A stretch of DNA of 64,000 bases from SAR92 clade bacterium (GTDB lineage: Bacteria; Pseudomonadota; Gammaproteobacteria; Pseudomonadales; Porticoccaceae): contig JACNKP010000033.1 in assembly GCA_014381985.1 (NCBI GenBank), forward strand, positions 62,001 through 126,000, written 5' to 3'. A program made the position numbers and the translations under genes. Below are positions 22,781 to 33,153 of this stretch, one piece after another. The number at the start of each line of letters is the position of its first letter. The first letter of the stretch is position 1. The notes below the pieces were generated by a model. It saw nothing but the letters and a program-made list of their open reading frames with translations, did no database searches and was not told where the DNA came from.

Positions 22781-22898
22781 TGAAGATCTACGCACGAACA
22801 CCTCTCATTTTATGATTATTAGTTAATTGAGGAATTATCTATTCCTCATCTAAGCGGTAAATAGATGTCTATCTACCACAAAAAAATAGCGGTAAAGA

Positions 22899-24932
22899 CT
22901 AGTGGATGCCCTTCCAATATTCTCGATTTAAAAGCATTACTGGCACCATCAATAACAAAAGAAACAACAACACCATCTTGCCTATATGTTTACGTTGTTC
23001 CGCCATAGGTTCTGCAACATAGGTTAGAAAATTAACTAAGTCAAAAACGGCTGCATCGTATTCCTCAGGCGACAAACTGCCTGCTTTATTGATTTCATAA
23101 CCACCGCAAGGGTTATCTAAAACGTCTTCACCAGTGAGTAAATCACGCTTAATACCACCATTAGTCGCTAAACTGGAACCTGGAATACACTCAGGTAATC
23201 CCTGTAGATCAAGAAGCGCATGGGGCATGCCCACATCTTTATAGACTTTGTTGTTGACGCCTAGCGGTCGAGATGGATCCGCGTAAAAATGGCGTAGGTA
23301 AGTATACACCCACTCTGGCGAGCGAGATCTTGCTACTAGAGTTAAATCAGGTGGGGTAGCACCAAACCATTCCTTAGCTTGATCCGAGGGCATGGCGATA
23401 TCCATTAGTTCACCAATCTTTTGGCCACTAAAAATCATATTGTCCAGCATCATCTGATGAGGGATATTAAGGTCATCAGCGACCCTCTCCCATCGAGAAT
23501 ACTTAAATGAGTGACAGCCCATACAATAATTCACCGCTAATTGCGCACCGCGTTGTAGCGAGGCATCATTATTAAGCTGTGGCTCAAATGGGTCACAGTT
23601 GATAGTGCCACAGGATTTACCTTCTGAGCCAACGGCCTTAATAGGTAAGATGACCATAGTCGCAACCACCAAGATTGCTCCGATGGTCTTCCAAGCCCCT
23701 ATACCGCCATCCATAGTGATGCGATCAGGCTCTGGCTTAGTGCTTTCAATTCTGGTCCAGAAATAGATCCCGATAAAGTAAGAGAAATACAATACTGTAC
23801 AGATTTGGGTAAGAACTGTTCGCGCAGCGGTAGGCGCTTTAACACCAAGATAGCCAAGAATAATAAACACCGCAGCTAACATCAAAATAGCGACGCGACT
23901 GAACATACCCTTATATCGTATAGATCGCACTGGGCTTCGATCTAACCAAGGCAACACGAACAAAATAGCTATAGCCGCAGCCATCACAATAAAGCCACCC
24001 AACTTGTCGGGAACAGCGCGCAACATTGAATAAAATGGCGTGAAATACCAAACCGGTGCAATGTGCTCTGGAGTCTTCAAGTTATTAGCTATTTCAAAAT
24101 TAGCATACTCTAAGAAAAAGCCACCCATCTCAGGCATGAAAAAGAGAATTGCGCAAAAGACAAAAAGGAACACCACAATCGGCACCAGATCATGAATAAC
24201 AAAATAAGGGAAGAACGGGATGCCATCAATGGGATTTCCTTTGGCATCTTTATACTTTTTGATACTGACACCGTCAGGGTTATTGGACCCAACATCATGC
24301 AGTGCAATAATATGCATCACGACAAGGGCTAAAAGAATAATTGGAATAGCAACCACGTGCAGTGACATAAAGCGGTTTAGGGTGATACCAGAAATAAGGT
24401 AATCGCCACGGATCCACTGAACTAGATCTTCGCCCACCACCGGAATGGCACCAAACAGAGAGATGATGACCTGTGCGCCCCAATAAGACATCTGTCCCCA
24501 AGGCAACACATAGCCTAAGAAAGCTTCAGCCATAAGTGCTACGTATATGGTCATACCAAAGATCCATACAAGCTCGCGAGGCGGTTTATAAGACCCGTAC
24601 ATAAGACCACGGAACATATGCATATAAACGACAATGAAGAAGGCAGAGGCCCCCGTACTGTGCGCATAGCGAATAACCCAGCCAAGCTCAACATCACGCA
24701 TGATGTATTCGACAGATGCAAAAGCCTGCTCAGCTGAGCCTTGGTAACTCATTAACAACCAGACACCGGTAACTAACTGAATCACCAACACGACCATTGC
24801 TAGTACGCCAAAGTAATACCAGAAATTAAAGTTTTTAGGCGCATAGTACTCCGCCATATGACGATTCCACTCACGTTTGAGCGTAGGCATTCTTGAATCT
24901 AACCAAGCTGCAAAACCTTTTTCTTCACTCAT
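22899..24932 (-). CDS. Fused cytochrome b / cytochrome c1 of ubiquinol:cytochrome c reductase
   Basis: Single 677 aa ORF: cytochrome b (HSTGASAFFIVVYMHMFRG, HVVAIPIILLALVVMH, PVWY Qo motif), then signal-like TM segment, then cytochrome c1 (CMGCH heme site, C-terminal TM anchor). Confidence 0.95.
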   Translation of the reverse strand: MSEEKGFAAWLDSRMPTLKREWNRHMAEYYAPKNFNFWYYFGVLAMVVLVIQLVTGVWLLMSYQGSAEQAFASVEYIMRDVELGWVIRYAHSTGASAFFIVVYMHMFRGLMYGSYKPPRELVWIFGMTIYVALMAEAFLGYVLPWGQMSYWGAQVIISLFGAIPVVGEDLVQWIRGDYLISGITLNRFMSLHVVAIPIILLALVVMHIIALHDVGSNNPDGVSIKKYKDAKGNPIDGIPFFPYFVIHDLVPIVVFLFVFCAILFFMPEMGGFFLEYANFEIANNLKTPEHIAPVWYFTPFYSMLRAVPDKLGGFIVMAAAIAILFVLPWLDRSPVRSIRYKGMFSRVAILMLAAVFIILGYLGVKAPTAARTVLTQICTVLYFSYFIGIYFWTRIESTKPEPDRITMDGGIGAWKTIGAILVVATMVILPIKAVGSEGKSCGTINCDPFEPQLNNDASLQRGAQLAVNYCMGCHSFKYSRWERVADDLNIPHQMMLDNMIFSGQKIGELMDIAMPSDQAKEWFGATPPDLTLVARSRSPEWVYTYLRHFYADPSRPLGVNNKVYKDVGMPHALLDLQGLPECIPGSSLATNGGIKRDLLTGEDVLDNPCGGYEINKAGSLSPEEYDAAVFDLVNFLTYVAEPMAEQRKHIGKMVLLFLLLLMVPVMLLNREYWKGIH

Positions 24933-24934
24933 AA

Positions 24935-25540
24935 CTAAGCAACCTCCGTGTCAATGCCAATGATAACAACACTGTCTGACTCGTAACTGTGGGGTGGGAC
25001 TTCTAGATTTGTAGGGGCTGGAACACCCGCAAAGACTCTACCAGAAAGATCGAACTTAGATCCGTGACAGGGACAGAAGAATCCGCCTAACCAAGAGTCA
25101 CCGCCAAGATCTGCGGCGCCAACATCAGGTCGATACAAAGGCGCACAACCTAAGTGAGTGCAAAGTCCGACCAAAATTAGATACTCTTCTTTACCGGCTA
25201 AGGTACGAGCGCTGCCCTTAACATAGCCAGGCTGTGATGCCTCTTCAGAATCAACATCTCTCAAAATATCACCATCAATAGCATTAATTGCTGCAAGAGA
25301 TTCTGGCGTTCGCCGAACGATATAAACCGGCTTGCCTCTCCACTCAACAACCATACGCGCCCCGACTTCAAGCTTTGAGATATTAACTCTTACAGGCGCT
25401 CCTGCGGCTTTAGCTTTAGCACTGGGCTGCCAAGAGGCTACAAAAGGTACGGCGGCGCCTACCACTCCAGCCCCACCAATTACAGAGGTTGCACCCAATA
25501 AAAATTTTCGGCGGCTCTCATTCACAACGTCACCACTCAT
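24935..25540 (-). CDS. petA: Rieske iron-sulfur subunit of bc1 complex
   Basis: 201 aa; Tat-like RRKFLLGA N-terminus, CTHLGCAP ... CPCHGSKFD. Confidence 0.96.
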   Translation of the reverse strand: MSGDVVNESRRKFLLGATSVIGGAGVVGAAVPFVASWQPSAKAKAAGAPVRVNISKLEVGARMVVEWRGKPVYIVRRTPESLAAINAIDGDILRDVDSEEASQPGYVKGSARTLAGKEEYLILVGLCTHLGCAPLYRPDVGAADLGGDSWLGGFFCPCHGSKFDLSGRVFAGVPAPTNLEVPPHSYESDSVVIIGIDTEVA

Positions 25541-25690
25541 GGCGCTCCCCCAGATAGAAATAGATTAATGATTAGAAAAAAACCAGAAAATAAACACTCA
25601 AATTTTCACGCCGCTATAGTAAATGAAATCGGTTTTTTACGCAACCGACAGCAGACAGATGTGGGGCTAAGTTATTGATTTTATTGGGCA

Positions 25691-25721
25691 AAAAAAAGCC
25701 CGACCAATGAGTCGGGCTTTT
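25691..25721 (-). terminator. Intrinsic terminator downstream of rpsI
   Basis: AAAAAAAGCCCGACcaatgaGTCGGGCTTTT; on the minus strand the hairpin is followed by TTTTTTT. Confidence 0.85.
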
Positions 25722-25736
25722 CAGTAAAACTATTAA

Positions 25737-26129
25737 TTAGCGCTTAGAGAACTGCGGGCGCTTACGTGCTTTGTGCAAGCCGACTTTCTTACGCTCAACC
25801 ATTCTCGCATCTCGGGTCAAGAACCCTGCTTTACGCAATGGTGAACGCAGGTTTTCATCATAGCTAACCAAGGCTCGAGCAATACCATGGCGAATTGCCC
25901 CAGCTTGCCCAAAGTTTCCACCACCGGCAACGGTGATGTTTAAGTCAAACTTTTCAACCATATCGACAACTTCAAACGGCTGCCGGATAATCATCCGGGC
26001 CACTTCACGACCAAAGTAAACGTCGATGCTGCGATCATTGATTTTAATATTGCCATTTCCAGAAGTCATGAAAACGCGCGCTGCGGATGTCTTTCGACGT
26101 CCAGTACCATAAAATTGAGTGTCTGCCAT
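25737..26129 (-). CDS. rpsI: 30S ribosomal protein S9
   Basis: 130 aa; [14 protein letters not shown] ... RPQFSKR. Confidence 0.98.
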   Translation of the reverse strand: MADTQFYGTGRRKTSAARVFMTSGNGNIKINDRSIDVYFGREVARMIIRQPFEVVDMVEKFDLNITVAGGGNFGQAGAIRHGIARALVSYDENLRSPLRKAGFLTRDARMVERKKVGLHKARKRPQFSKR

Positions 26130-26141
26130 AATCGCTTTCCG

Positions 26142-26573
26142 TTACAGGTCGAGTGTTTGAGGTTGCTGTGCAGAATGCGGATGATCCGCGCCTACATAGA
26201 CCTTCAACTTTCTAAACATTTCCCGACCCAGCGGGCCGCGGGGCAACATGCCCTTAACTGCTTTCTCAAGAACACGCTCAGGCGCCTTCTCAATCAACTT
26301 TTCAAAAGTGATGTCTTTAATTCCGCCTGGGTAACCAGTGTGGGAATAATAAATCTTACCCTTAGCCTTGTTACCGGTAACCGTGATTTTCTCAGCGTTC
26401 ACGATGACAATATAATCGCCAGTATCAACATGAGGGGTAAATTCTGGTTTATGCTTTCCCCGAAGACGTGAAGCAACTTCGGTCGCCAAGCGCCCTAAGG
26501 TTTTTCCATCCGCGTCAACCACAAACCAATCGCGTTCTACTGTTTCTGCTTTTGCACTAAATGTTTTCATCAT
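26142..26573 (-). CDS. rplM: 50S ribosomal protein L13
   Basis: 143 aa; [37 protein letters not shown]. Confidence 0.98.
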   Translation of the reverse strand: MMKTFSAKAETVERDWFVVDADGKTLGRLATEVASRLRGKHKPEFTPHVDTGDYIVIVNAEKITVTGNKAKGKIYYSHTGYPGGIKDITFEKLIEKAPERVLEKAVKGMLPRGPLGREMFRKLKVYVGADHPHSAQQPQTLDL

Positions 26574-26681
26574 TTCCTACCTGGAATTGGGACATCCCCA
26601 AAAAGGGTGCGAATTGTAATGATCAGCGTGCCCTAATACAAGGCCTGTTTACTCCAAAGTTTAACTTTTTTATATTAGAAT

Positions 26682-27791
26682 CTATGGACAATGGGGTCGA
26701 GCTAAATATTCATGGCTCTGCATCTCTAATAATCGACTCTTAGTTCGCTCAAACTCAAAGGCTAAACGCCCCCCAGAATAGAGGCTTGGCAGGCCTTCAG
26801 CAGCCGATATCGCGACTTTGACATTGCGATCATAAAACTCATCGACCAAGTTAATGAACCGTCGTGCCGCATCATTGTTATCATCGCCCATCATTGGAAT
26901 ATTCGATATGATCACTGCATGAAACTCTCTCGCAATATCGATATAGTCATTTTGGCTGCGAGGCCCCTCACAGAGAGAGGTAAATTGAAACCAAACGATA
27001 TCTTCCGAAAGTTTGACTACCGGTATGGATCTACCTTCCACTTCTAAATTAACCGCTATTTTAATCTCACCTTCCACCGGGACTAAGCGATTAAAAATCG
27101 CCTCTATATCAGCATCAGCCTTTAAACCAAGAGGACTACAATAAAGCGGTGCCTTTTCAAGAGCTCGAAGACGGTAGTCTGTGCCTCCGTCAACGTTGAT
27201 CACCTGACAGTGCTGTTTAAGCAGGTCGATAGCAGGCAAGAAACGCTGCCGTTGAAGCCCATCGCGATAGAGTAAGTCAGGCACTATATTTGAAGTCGTA
27301 ACCAAACAGACCTCAAGGCGAAATAACTCATCCAACAAGCCAGCGAGAATCATTGCATCTGCAATGTCACTGACGAAAAACTCATCAAAACAAATAACGC
27401 AGGTTTCATCGGCAATCTTCGCCGCAACTTTCCGAAGCGGGTTAATCTCACCTTTTAGCGCCGTTAGATCTTGGTGAACCCTGCGCATAAAGCGATGAAA
27501 GTGGATCCGCATTTTATTATCGAACGGAAGGCTTTCAAAAAAAGTATCCATAAGATAAGTCTTTCCTCGCCCCACACCTCCCCAGAGATACAACCCTTTA
27601 GGTGGTGCAGGTGAAGCTTGCAATATCCTTCTAGCCGCACGGCGCCACATCCGCTCACCTGAGAGTTTCTCCTTTACTAACAAAAGCTGATAGAGATCTT
27701 CAAATGCAGTCACCGCTAACTCTTGAGAGAGGTCAGCAAGGAACCCATCCTGCTGAAGGTCAGTTTGATAGCGCGCTCTAGGGGATGACAT
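26682..27791 (-). CDS. zapE: Cell division protein ZapE (AFG1-like ATPase)
   Basis: 369 aa; GLYLWGGVGRGKTYLMD Walker A, ICFDEFFVSDIADA. Confidence 0.94.
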   Translation of the reverse strand: MSSPRARYQTDLQQDGFLADLSQELAVTAFEDLYQLLLVKEKLSGERMWRRAARRILQASPAPPKGLYLWGGVGRGKTYLMDTFFESLPFDNKMRIHFHRFMRRVHQDLTALKGEINPLRKVAAKIADETCVICFDEFFVSDIADAMILAGLLDELFRLEVCLVTTSNIVPDLLYRDGLQRQRFLPAIDLLKQHCQVINVDGGTDYRLRALEKAPLYCSPLGLKADADIEAIFNRLVPVEGEIKIAVNLEVEGRSIPVVKLSEDIVWFQFTSLCEGPRSQNDYIDIAREFHAVIISNIPMMGDDNNDAARRFINLVDEFYDRNVKVAISAAEGLPSLYSGGRLAFEFERTKSRLLEMQSHEYLARPHCP

Positions 27792-27958
27792 TATTTAGGC
27801 GTCCATGATTAAGAATTAACTTTAACGAGCAAAGCAATTTGTTACAACAAAAATTCTCCAGCGCCATAAATTTAAAATCTACGTTATAATAGTGAAGGGA
27901 TTGGAGTGAATAGAGCTTGCACCACAGGTAACTTGGCTCTAATGTTCTTCCCAGTTAA

Positions 27959-28498
27959 GTGAAGTTTAATTCAATTGAGGTTTTAAAGTTGGCATTATTG
28001 ACCACACTAATTATCACTGTCATCGCCTTTTTGGCGGGAGCTGGCGCGACTTTTTTCTATCTTCGACATATTGAGGATACCGAGTCGGGCACCGGTGACT
28101 TACAAAGAAGACTGGAAAAAAGTGATCAAAAATTAAAGCGATACCAACAGGAAGTGTCTGAGCACTTTATAACCGTATCTCACTTAACAACAAATGTGGC
28201 ACAAAGTTATCGTCAAATTCATGAGCATTTGGCAACCAGCGCAATTCGGTTGGCTAGTCCGGAAATAGGCCGGCAATTGCTAAAATCGGGAGGCTCATCC
28301 TTGTCGCTTGTCGATGCAGATGGCAACCCTCTCGTTAGCGCTGAAGATCTTGAAGCACCGCGCGACTATGCTCCCAAGGTGCCGGGAGGGATTCTCAGTG
28401 AAGCTTATGGCTTGGTTGATGACGAAGCTGACGATTTCGCTGAGGGCTTAGATTCAAAAGATGAAGAGTCCCGAGATCCTACTGAAATAATAAGCTGA
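27959..28498 (+). CDS. YhcB/ZapG family (DUF1043) cell-envelope protein
   Basis: 179 aa, GTG start; N-terminal TM then coiled coil and LTTNVAQSYRQIHEHLATSAIRL; adjacent to zapE. Confidence 0.85.
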   Translation: MKFNSIEVLKLALLTTLIITVIAFLAGAGATFFYLRHIEDTESGTGDLQRRLEKSDQKLKRYQQEVSEHFITVSHLTTNVAQSYRQIHEHLATSAIRLASPEIGRQLLKSGGSSLSLVDADGNPLVSAEDLEAPRDYAPKVPGGILSEAYGLVDDEADDFAEGLDSKDEESRDPTEIIS

Positions 28499-28551
28499 AT
28501 TACTGGCCAGACTGAGAGGTAAATGCCAGAGTACAAACAAGGAGGTTTGTT

Positions 28552-29334
28552 TTGGAGCTGTTTTTAGGTGCCATATCTACCATATCCCCACTAACATTAC
28601 TTCCTGGCAATTGCTCGCTGTGCCTGCAACCTATCCAACCGCAGAACCACTGTCTATGTAATCTCTGCATAAGTGAACTTCCTTGGCTAAAGACACAATG
28701 TCAGCGATGCGCGACACCTTTAAACCACAACAAACTTTGCCCAGACTGTCAGCAGAATCCTCCTCCTTATAGGCGTTGTATTGCCGCTTTTGAGTATCAA
28801 AAAGGTGCAATTGACAAGCTGATCCTGGATATTAAAACCAATCCACACAGCCCTGAAGCTACCCAATTATCCAATTTATTATCTGATGTTATTTCTCTAG
28901 CGTATCAAGATTCAGCTATGCCAACTATTATGATTCCGGTGCCACTGCACTGGCGAAAACTGCTTATGCGTGGCTTTAACCAAAGTACTAACATCGCTTC
29001 AAGCTTATCCCGCAAATTCAACAATACTGTCATTCTTGATAATACTTGTCTTCGCCGCGCCTCGTCATCGCCCCAACACCTAAAGTCCAGAAGTGAAAGA
29101 CTACGGGGCATGCGCAATGCATTCAGGATGCGCAACAATATCGACTATGAGCCCGACACAAAAGCTAATCGCACAAACAATCCGATCAGAGGTAAATCTG
29201 TCGCTATTGTTGATGATGTGGTTACTAGTGGCGCTACCGCCGGATCGCTAGCATCGACATTAATTAAAGCGGGTGCTAAACATGTTGATATTTGGTGTAT
29301 TGCTAGAACGGGCTGGCATATTATGTCCGACTAA
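28552..29334 (+). CDS. ComF family phosphoribosyltransferase-like protein
   Basis: 260 aa, TTG start; zinc-finger-like cysteines, VPLHWRKLLMRGFNQS, VAIVDDVVTSGATAGSL PRPP motif. Confidence 0.92.
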   Translation: MELFLGAISTISPLTLLPGNCSLCLQPIQPQNHCLCNLCISELPWLKTQCQRCATPLNHNKLCPDCQQNPPPYRRCIAAFEYQKGAIDKLILDIKTNPHSPEATQLSNLLSDVISLAYQDSAMPTIMIPVPLHWRKLLMRGFNQSTNIASSLSRKFNNTVILDNTCLRRASSSPQHLKSRSERLRGMRNAFRMRNNIDYEPDTKANRTNNPIRGKSVAIVDDVVTSGATAGSLASTLIKAGAKHVDIWCIARTGWHIMSD

Positions 29335-29348
29335 CGGAAAATGACACC

Positions 29349-30146
29349 ATGAAACCTGCAACTATCCTATTAGCCGCTAAAGTTTGGCACAATATTCTTG
29401 CTGAGGCACAAGCGACCGCGCATGCCGAGCCTGTGATGGAAGACTATTTAAAATCCACGATTATGAACCACAGCAACTTAGGTAGCGCGCTCAGCTTTCA
29501 CCTGTCACAAAAGCTAGCTAGTACATCGTTCCCCGCAATGATGCTTAGGGATATTATGGATGATGCGTTTAAAGATCCTACTATTGTCGAGCAAGCAGCA
29601 CGAGACATACAGGCTACTGTGGATCGAGATTCTGCCTGCAAATTATATAGCTCACCTTTTTTATACTTTAAAGGCTTTCTATCGCTTCAAGCATATCGTG
29701 TAGCCCACCAACTTTGGAATCAAGGCAGAACATCTCTCGCATTATTGCTCCAGCATAGGATCTCAATGACCTTCGCAGTAGATATTCACCCTGGGGCAAA
29801 AATCGGCAGCGGACTCATGATTGATCATGCAACAGGTTTAGTGATTGGCGAAACCGCAGTAGTTGAAGACTCTGTATCAATTATGCAGTCGGTCACCTTG
29901 GGCGGCACCGGCAAGGAAGCTGGCGATCGCCATCCAAAGATTCGTAAGGGTGTGCTCATTGGCCCTGGTGCTAAAATATTAGGCAACATCGAAGTCGGGG
30001 AAGGCGCTATGGTGGCTGCAGCTAGTGTAGTGCTTAAGGACGTTCATGCTCATGATGTAGTTGCCGGAGTACCCGCCAAGCGAGTGGGAAAGGTCGATTT
30101 CGACCAACCCTCAAAAATAATGGATCATTACTTCAAGTTGGACTGA
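29349..30146 (+). CDS. cysE: Serine O-acetyltransferase (copy 1)
   Basis: 265 aa; left-handed beta-helix repeats, DIHPGAKIGSGLMIDHATGLVIGETAVV. Confidence 0.95.
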   Translation: MKPATILLAAKVWHNILAEAQATAHAEPVMEDYLKSTIMNHSNLGSALSFHLSQKLASTSFPAMMLRDIMDDAFKDPTIVEQAARDIQATVDRDSACKLYSSPFLYFKGFLSLQAYRVAHQLWNQGRTSLALLLQHRISMTFAVDIHPGAKIGSGLMIDHATGLVIGETAVVEDSVSIMQSVTLGGTGKEAGDRHPKIRKGVLIGPGAKILGNIEVGEGAMVAAASVVLKDVHAHDVVAGVPAKRVGKVDFDQPSKIMDHYFKLD

Positions 30147-30168
30147 ATTGCACAAAGGCTCAGCTTAG

Positions 30169-31134
30169 TTAGCATCGCAACCAACTGAAAGGCATGACCT
30201 GATCAATTGACTTAACCTCTAAATCGCTCATCAACAACCGATCTAAACCAAGAGCAACACCTGCACAAGCTGGCAGGCCAGACCGCATTGCGTCTAACAA
30301 CTTAGCATCAATATCCCATATTGGCTTACCTGCGGCTTGGCGAGCAATATTGTCTTGATCAAATCGGCGACGTTGCTCTACCGGATCACATAATTCAAAG
30401 TAGCCATTAGCAATTTCCAGGCCATCTAAAAACCCCTCAAATCGCCTACTCACTTTATAGCCTTGTTCGGCAGTAGTTATTGCCGCTAATGCAGCCTGGC
30501 ACTCTGGATAGTCGTAAATAAAAACCAGCCCCTCAGGCAATTGAGGCTCTACTTTGAGGCTAAATATTAAATCCAAACAGTTAGCTCGAGTTTCTCCAGC
30601 CCAGCTCGAAGAACCTGCTTTAGCGGCTAAGTCCTGTAAATCACTTAAGCTAGCCTGATGGGGATTAAGGCCAAATTTGTCCTGAAAACAATCAGCATAG
30701 CTAACCTTAGTTACTCTTAAATCTGATGCTCCAGGCTTATTCATCAACTGGGAGACTAAATCGCCTAATTCAGACATTAATTGGTGCTCATCCCAACCGC
30801 ATCGATACCATTCAAGTAAGGTGAATTCTGGGTTATGTTTATGCCCAATTTCACTATCACGGAAAGCTTTGCCCAAACAGTAGATATCACCACTGCCTGA
30901 AGCCAGTAATCGCTTCATGAAATATTCTGGAGAAGTTTGCAGGTAGGCCGGTGCGCCCGCCAAAGTTGCACAGATACCATCGATGTTGAGATCGGTTACC
31001 CCAGACCTAGACAAAACGGGGACATCAACCTCCATCACCGATTGATTAGCGAAGAAATTTCGGACCAGCGACATCACCTGGGCACGCCGTCGCAGGTTAT
31101 GAATACTAGCTCCTGGCTGCCAATCACTCATCAC
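30169..31134 (-). CDS. epmA: Elongation factor P--(R)-beta-lysine ligase EpmA
   Basis: 321 aa class II LysRS-like without anticodon domain; ends in GVALGLDRLLM; adjacent to efp. Confidence 0.94.
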   Translation of the reverse strand: MMSDWQPGASIHNLRRRAQVMSLVRNFFANQSVMEVDVPVLSRSGVTDLNIDGICATLAGAPAYLQTSPEYFMKRLLASGSGDIYCLGKAFRDSEIGHKHNPEFTLLEWYRCGWDEHQLMSELGDLVSQLMNKPGASDLRVTKVSYADCFQDKFGLNPHQASLSDLQDLAAKAGSSSWAGETRANCLDLIFSLKVEPQLPEGLVFIYDYPECQAALAAITTAEQGYKVSRRFEGFLDGLEIANGYFELCDPVEQRRRFDQDNIARQAAGKPIWDIDAKLLDAMRSGLPACAGVALGLDRLLMSDLEVKSIDQVMPFSWLRC

Positions 31135-31171
31135 AAATAGTCTTTCATTCTGTGAGAATGCTCAATTTTCA

Positions 31172-31738
31172 TTATTTAACGCGGCCTTGATATTCACCCG
31201 TTCTGGTGTCCACTTTAACCACATCACCTTGATCCAAGAATAGGGGCACCTTAACCACTGCACCCGTAGCTAGCCTAGCAGGCTTACTCCCACCCTGTGC
31301 AGTATCACCACGCAGACCAGGATCGGTCTCAACAATTTCGAGTTCGACGTGATTTGGTGGCGTAACCGAAAGGGGTATTCCGTTGTATAAGGTAACGACG
31401 CAAATATCTTGTTCACTAAGCCAAATCAAGGCATCACTAACGGCACTCTCGGTCGCTTGATGTTGCTCAAATGTATCGGGCTCCATGAAACACCAAAAGT
31501 CGCCATCACTGTAGAGATACTGCATGTCCATATCCATAACGTCAGCGCCTTCCAAAGACTCTCCTGACTTGAACGTTTTGTCCAACACACGACCAGTTTT
31601 TAAATTGCGCAACTTGACGCGATTAAACGCCTGTCCTTTACCAGGTTTAACAAATTCGTTTTCGAGAATTGAGCATGGATCATTATCCAGCATTACCTTG
31701 AGCCCAGAGCGAAATTCGTTAGTAGAGTAATTAGCCAT
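31172..31738 (-). CDS. efp: Elongation factor P
   Basis: 188 aa; [27 protein letters not shown]; modified-lysine loop present. Confidence 0.97.
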   Translation of the reverse strand: MANYSTNEFRSGLKVMLDNDPCSILENEFVKPGKGQAFNRVKLRNLKTGRVLDKTFKSGESLEGADVMDMDMQYLYSDGDFWCFMEPDTFEQHQATESAVSDALIWLSEQDICVVTLYNGIPLSVTPPNHVELEIVETDPGLRGDTAQGGSKPARLATGAVVKVPLFLDQGDVVKVDTRTGEYQGRVK

Positions 31739-31838
31739 GATCGTTGTGTCCGAAAGTTTGTAAAGAATGCATGATAACCGAAGTATCAGTCTATTTAATT
31801 AGTTTTGCGGGTTAACTGTTTATTTAACCGATCATAGA

Positions 31839-33074
31839 TCAATCTAACGCATGAATATCTTTGTCGCTGTAACCGAGCAAATACAAAATACCGTCCAACC
31901 CGACATTAGAGATTGCCTGTTTGGCCGACGCTTTTACCAGAGGTTTCGCCCTAAAAGCTATGCCTAAACCAGCAATCTTTAGCATTGGCAAATCGTTGGC
32001 GCCATCCCCAACAGCGATCACCTGCTCAAGATTGAGCCCTTGCTCTTTAGCTATATTTCTCAGTATTTCAGCCTTGCGTTGCCCATCAATGATATCGCCC
32101 ACCACTTTTCCGGTAACCTTTCCATCAACAATATCAAGCTCATTAGCATACACTTGATCAACGCCTAAAATAGACTGCAAGTGGCGCCCAAAATAGGTAA
32201 ATCCGCCTGATATAATGGCCGTTGTGAACCCCAGTTTTTTGAGGGTTTTAATTAAGTGTTCAGCCCCCTCATTTAAAACTAACCTTTCAGCAACAGACTC
32301 TAAGACATCTGAACTTAGCCCCTCTAATAAAGCCATTCGCTGCCTAAAGCTATCCTTGAAATCTATTTCACCTCGCATTGCCGACTCAGTAATCATGGCC
32401 ACCTGATTTCCGACTCCAGCCTCTATAGCTAATTCATCAATGACCTCTGCATCGATCAATGTCGAGTCCATATCAAAAACGACCAACTGTCGACTACGAC
32501 GAAAAATATTATCCTCTTGGCATGCAATATCAATATTGTAATGCACCGCTAACTCGAGCAATGAATTACGGAAATCTTCACTATCTTCCGGTTCACCTCG
32601 AGCAGATAACTCAATGCAGGCACGTCCAAGTTGCTCACTTTGATTGAGCCCTAAACGGCCAGACAAGCGTACTATTTTGTCGATATTAAGACCTTGCTGA
32701 CTCGTGACGTCTGTTATAGCGGCTAAATGAGAAGCTTCAATATTTCGCGCGAGCAGAGTTACAATATGTCGTTGCTTCCCCTGCTGCGCGACCCAATTAT
32801 CATAACGTTCATGGGATATGGGTAAGAACTTGACCTGCATGTCCATGCTTTTAAGTGTCAAAGAAACTTCTTTGACCACCTGCGAAGTTTGAATGTCTGA
32901 TGGCACCGCCGCCAAAATACCCATATTCAACTGGTCGTGGATCACTGCCTGCCCTATATCCAGCAGGGTACTGTCAAACCGGGACAACACATTAGTTACC
33001 GCACTGGTAACCCCAGGCCTATCTTTCCCAGACACATTAATCATTAAAACTTCTTTCACAGGTAGAGACCCCAT
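31839..33074 (-). CDS. serB: Phosphoserine phosphatase SerB with N-terminal ACT domains
   Basis: 411 aa; VFDMDSTLIDAEVIDELA, VGDGANDLPMLKIAG. Confidence 0.96.
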   Translation of the reverse strand: MGSLPVKEVLMINVSGKDRPGVTSAVTNVLSRFDSTLLDIGQAVIHDQLNMGILAAVPSDIQTSQVVKEVSLTLKSMDMQVKFLPISHERYDNWVAQQGKQRHIVTLLARNIEASHLAAITDVTSQQGLNIDKIVRLSGRLGLNQSEQLGRACIELSARGEPEDSEDFRNSLLELAVHYNIDIACQEDNIFRRSRQLVVFDMDSTLIDAEVIDELAIEAGVGNQVAMITESAMRGEIDFKDSFRQRMALLEGLSSDVLESVAERLVLNEGAEHLIKTLKKLGFTTAIISGGFTYFGRHLQSILGVDQVYANELDIVDGKVTGKVVGDIIDGQRKAEILRNIAKEQGLNLEQVIAVGDGANDLPMLKIAGLGIAFRAKPLVKASAKQAISNVGLDGILYLLGYSDKDIHALD

Positions 33075-33153
33075 TGGAGTTTAGGCTCCCATTATATAAA
33101 AGTTGAGAGAATAGGATAGAATGCAAAGCATTTATTTTACCAAGGAACTGAGA

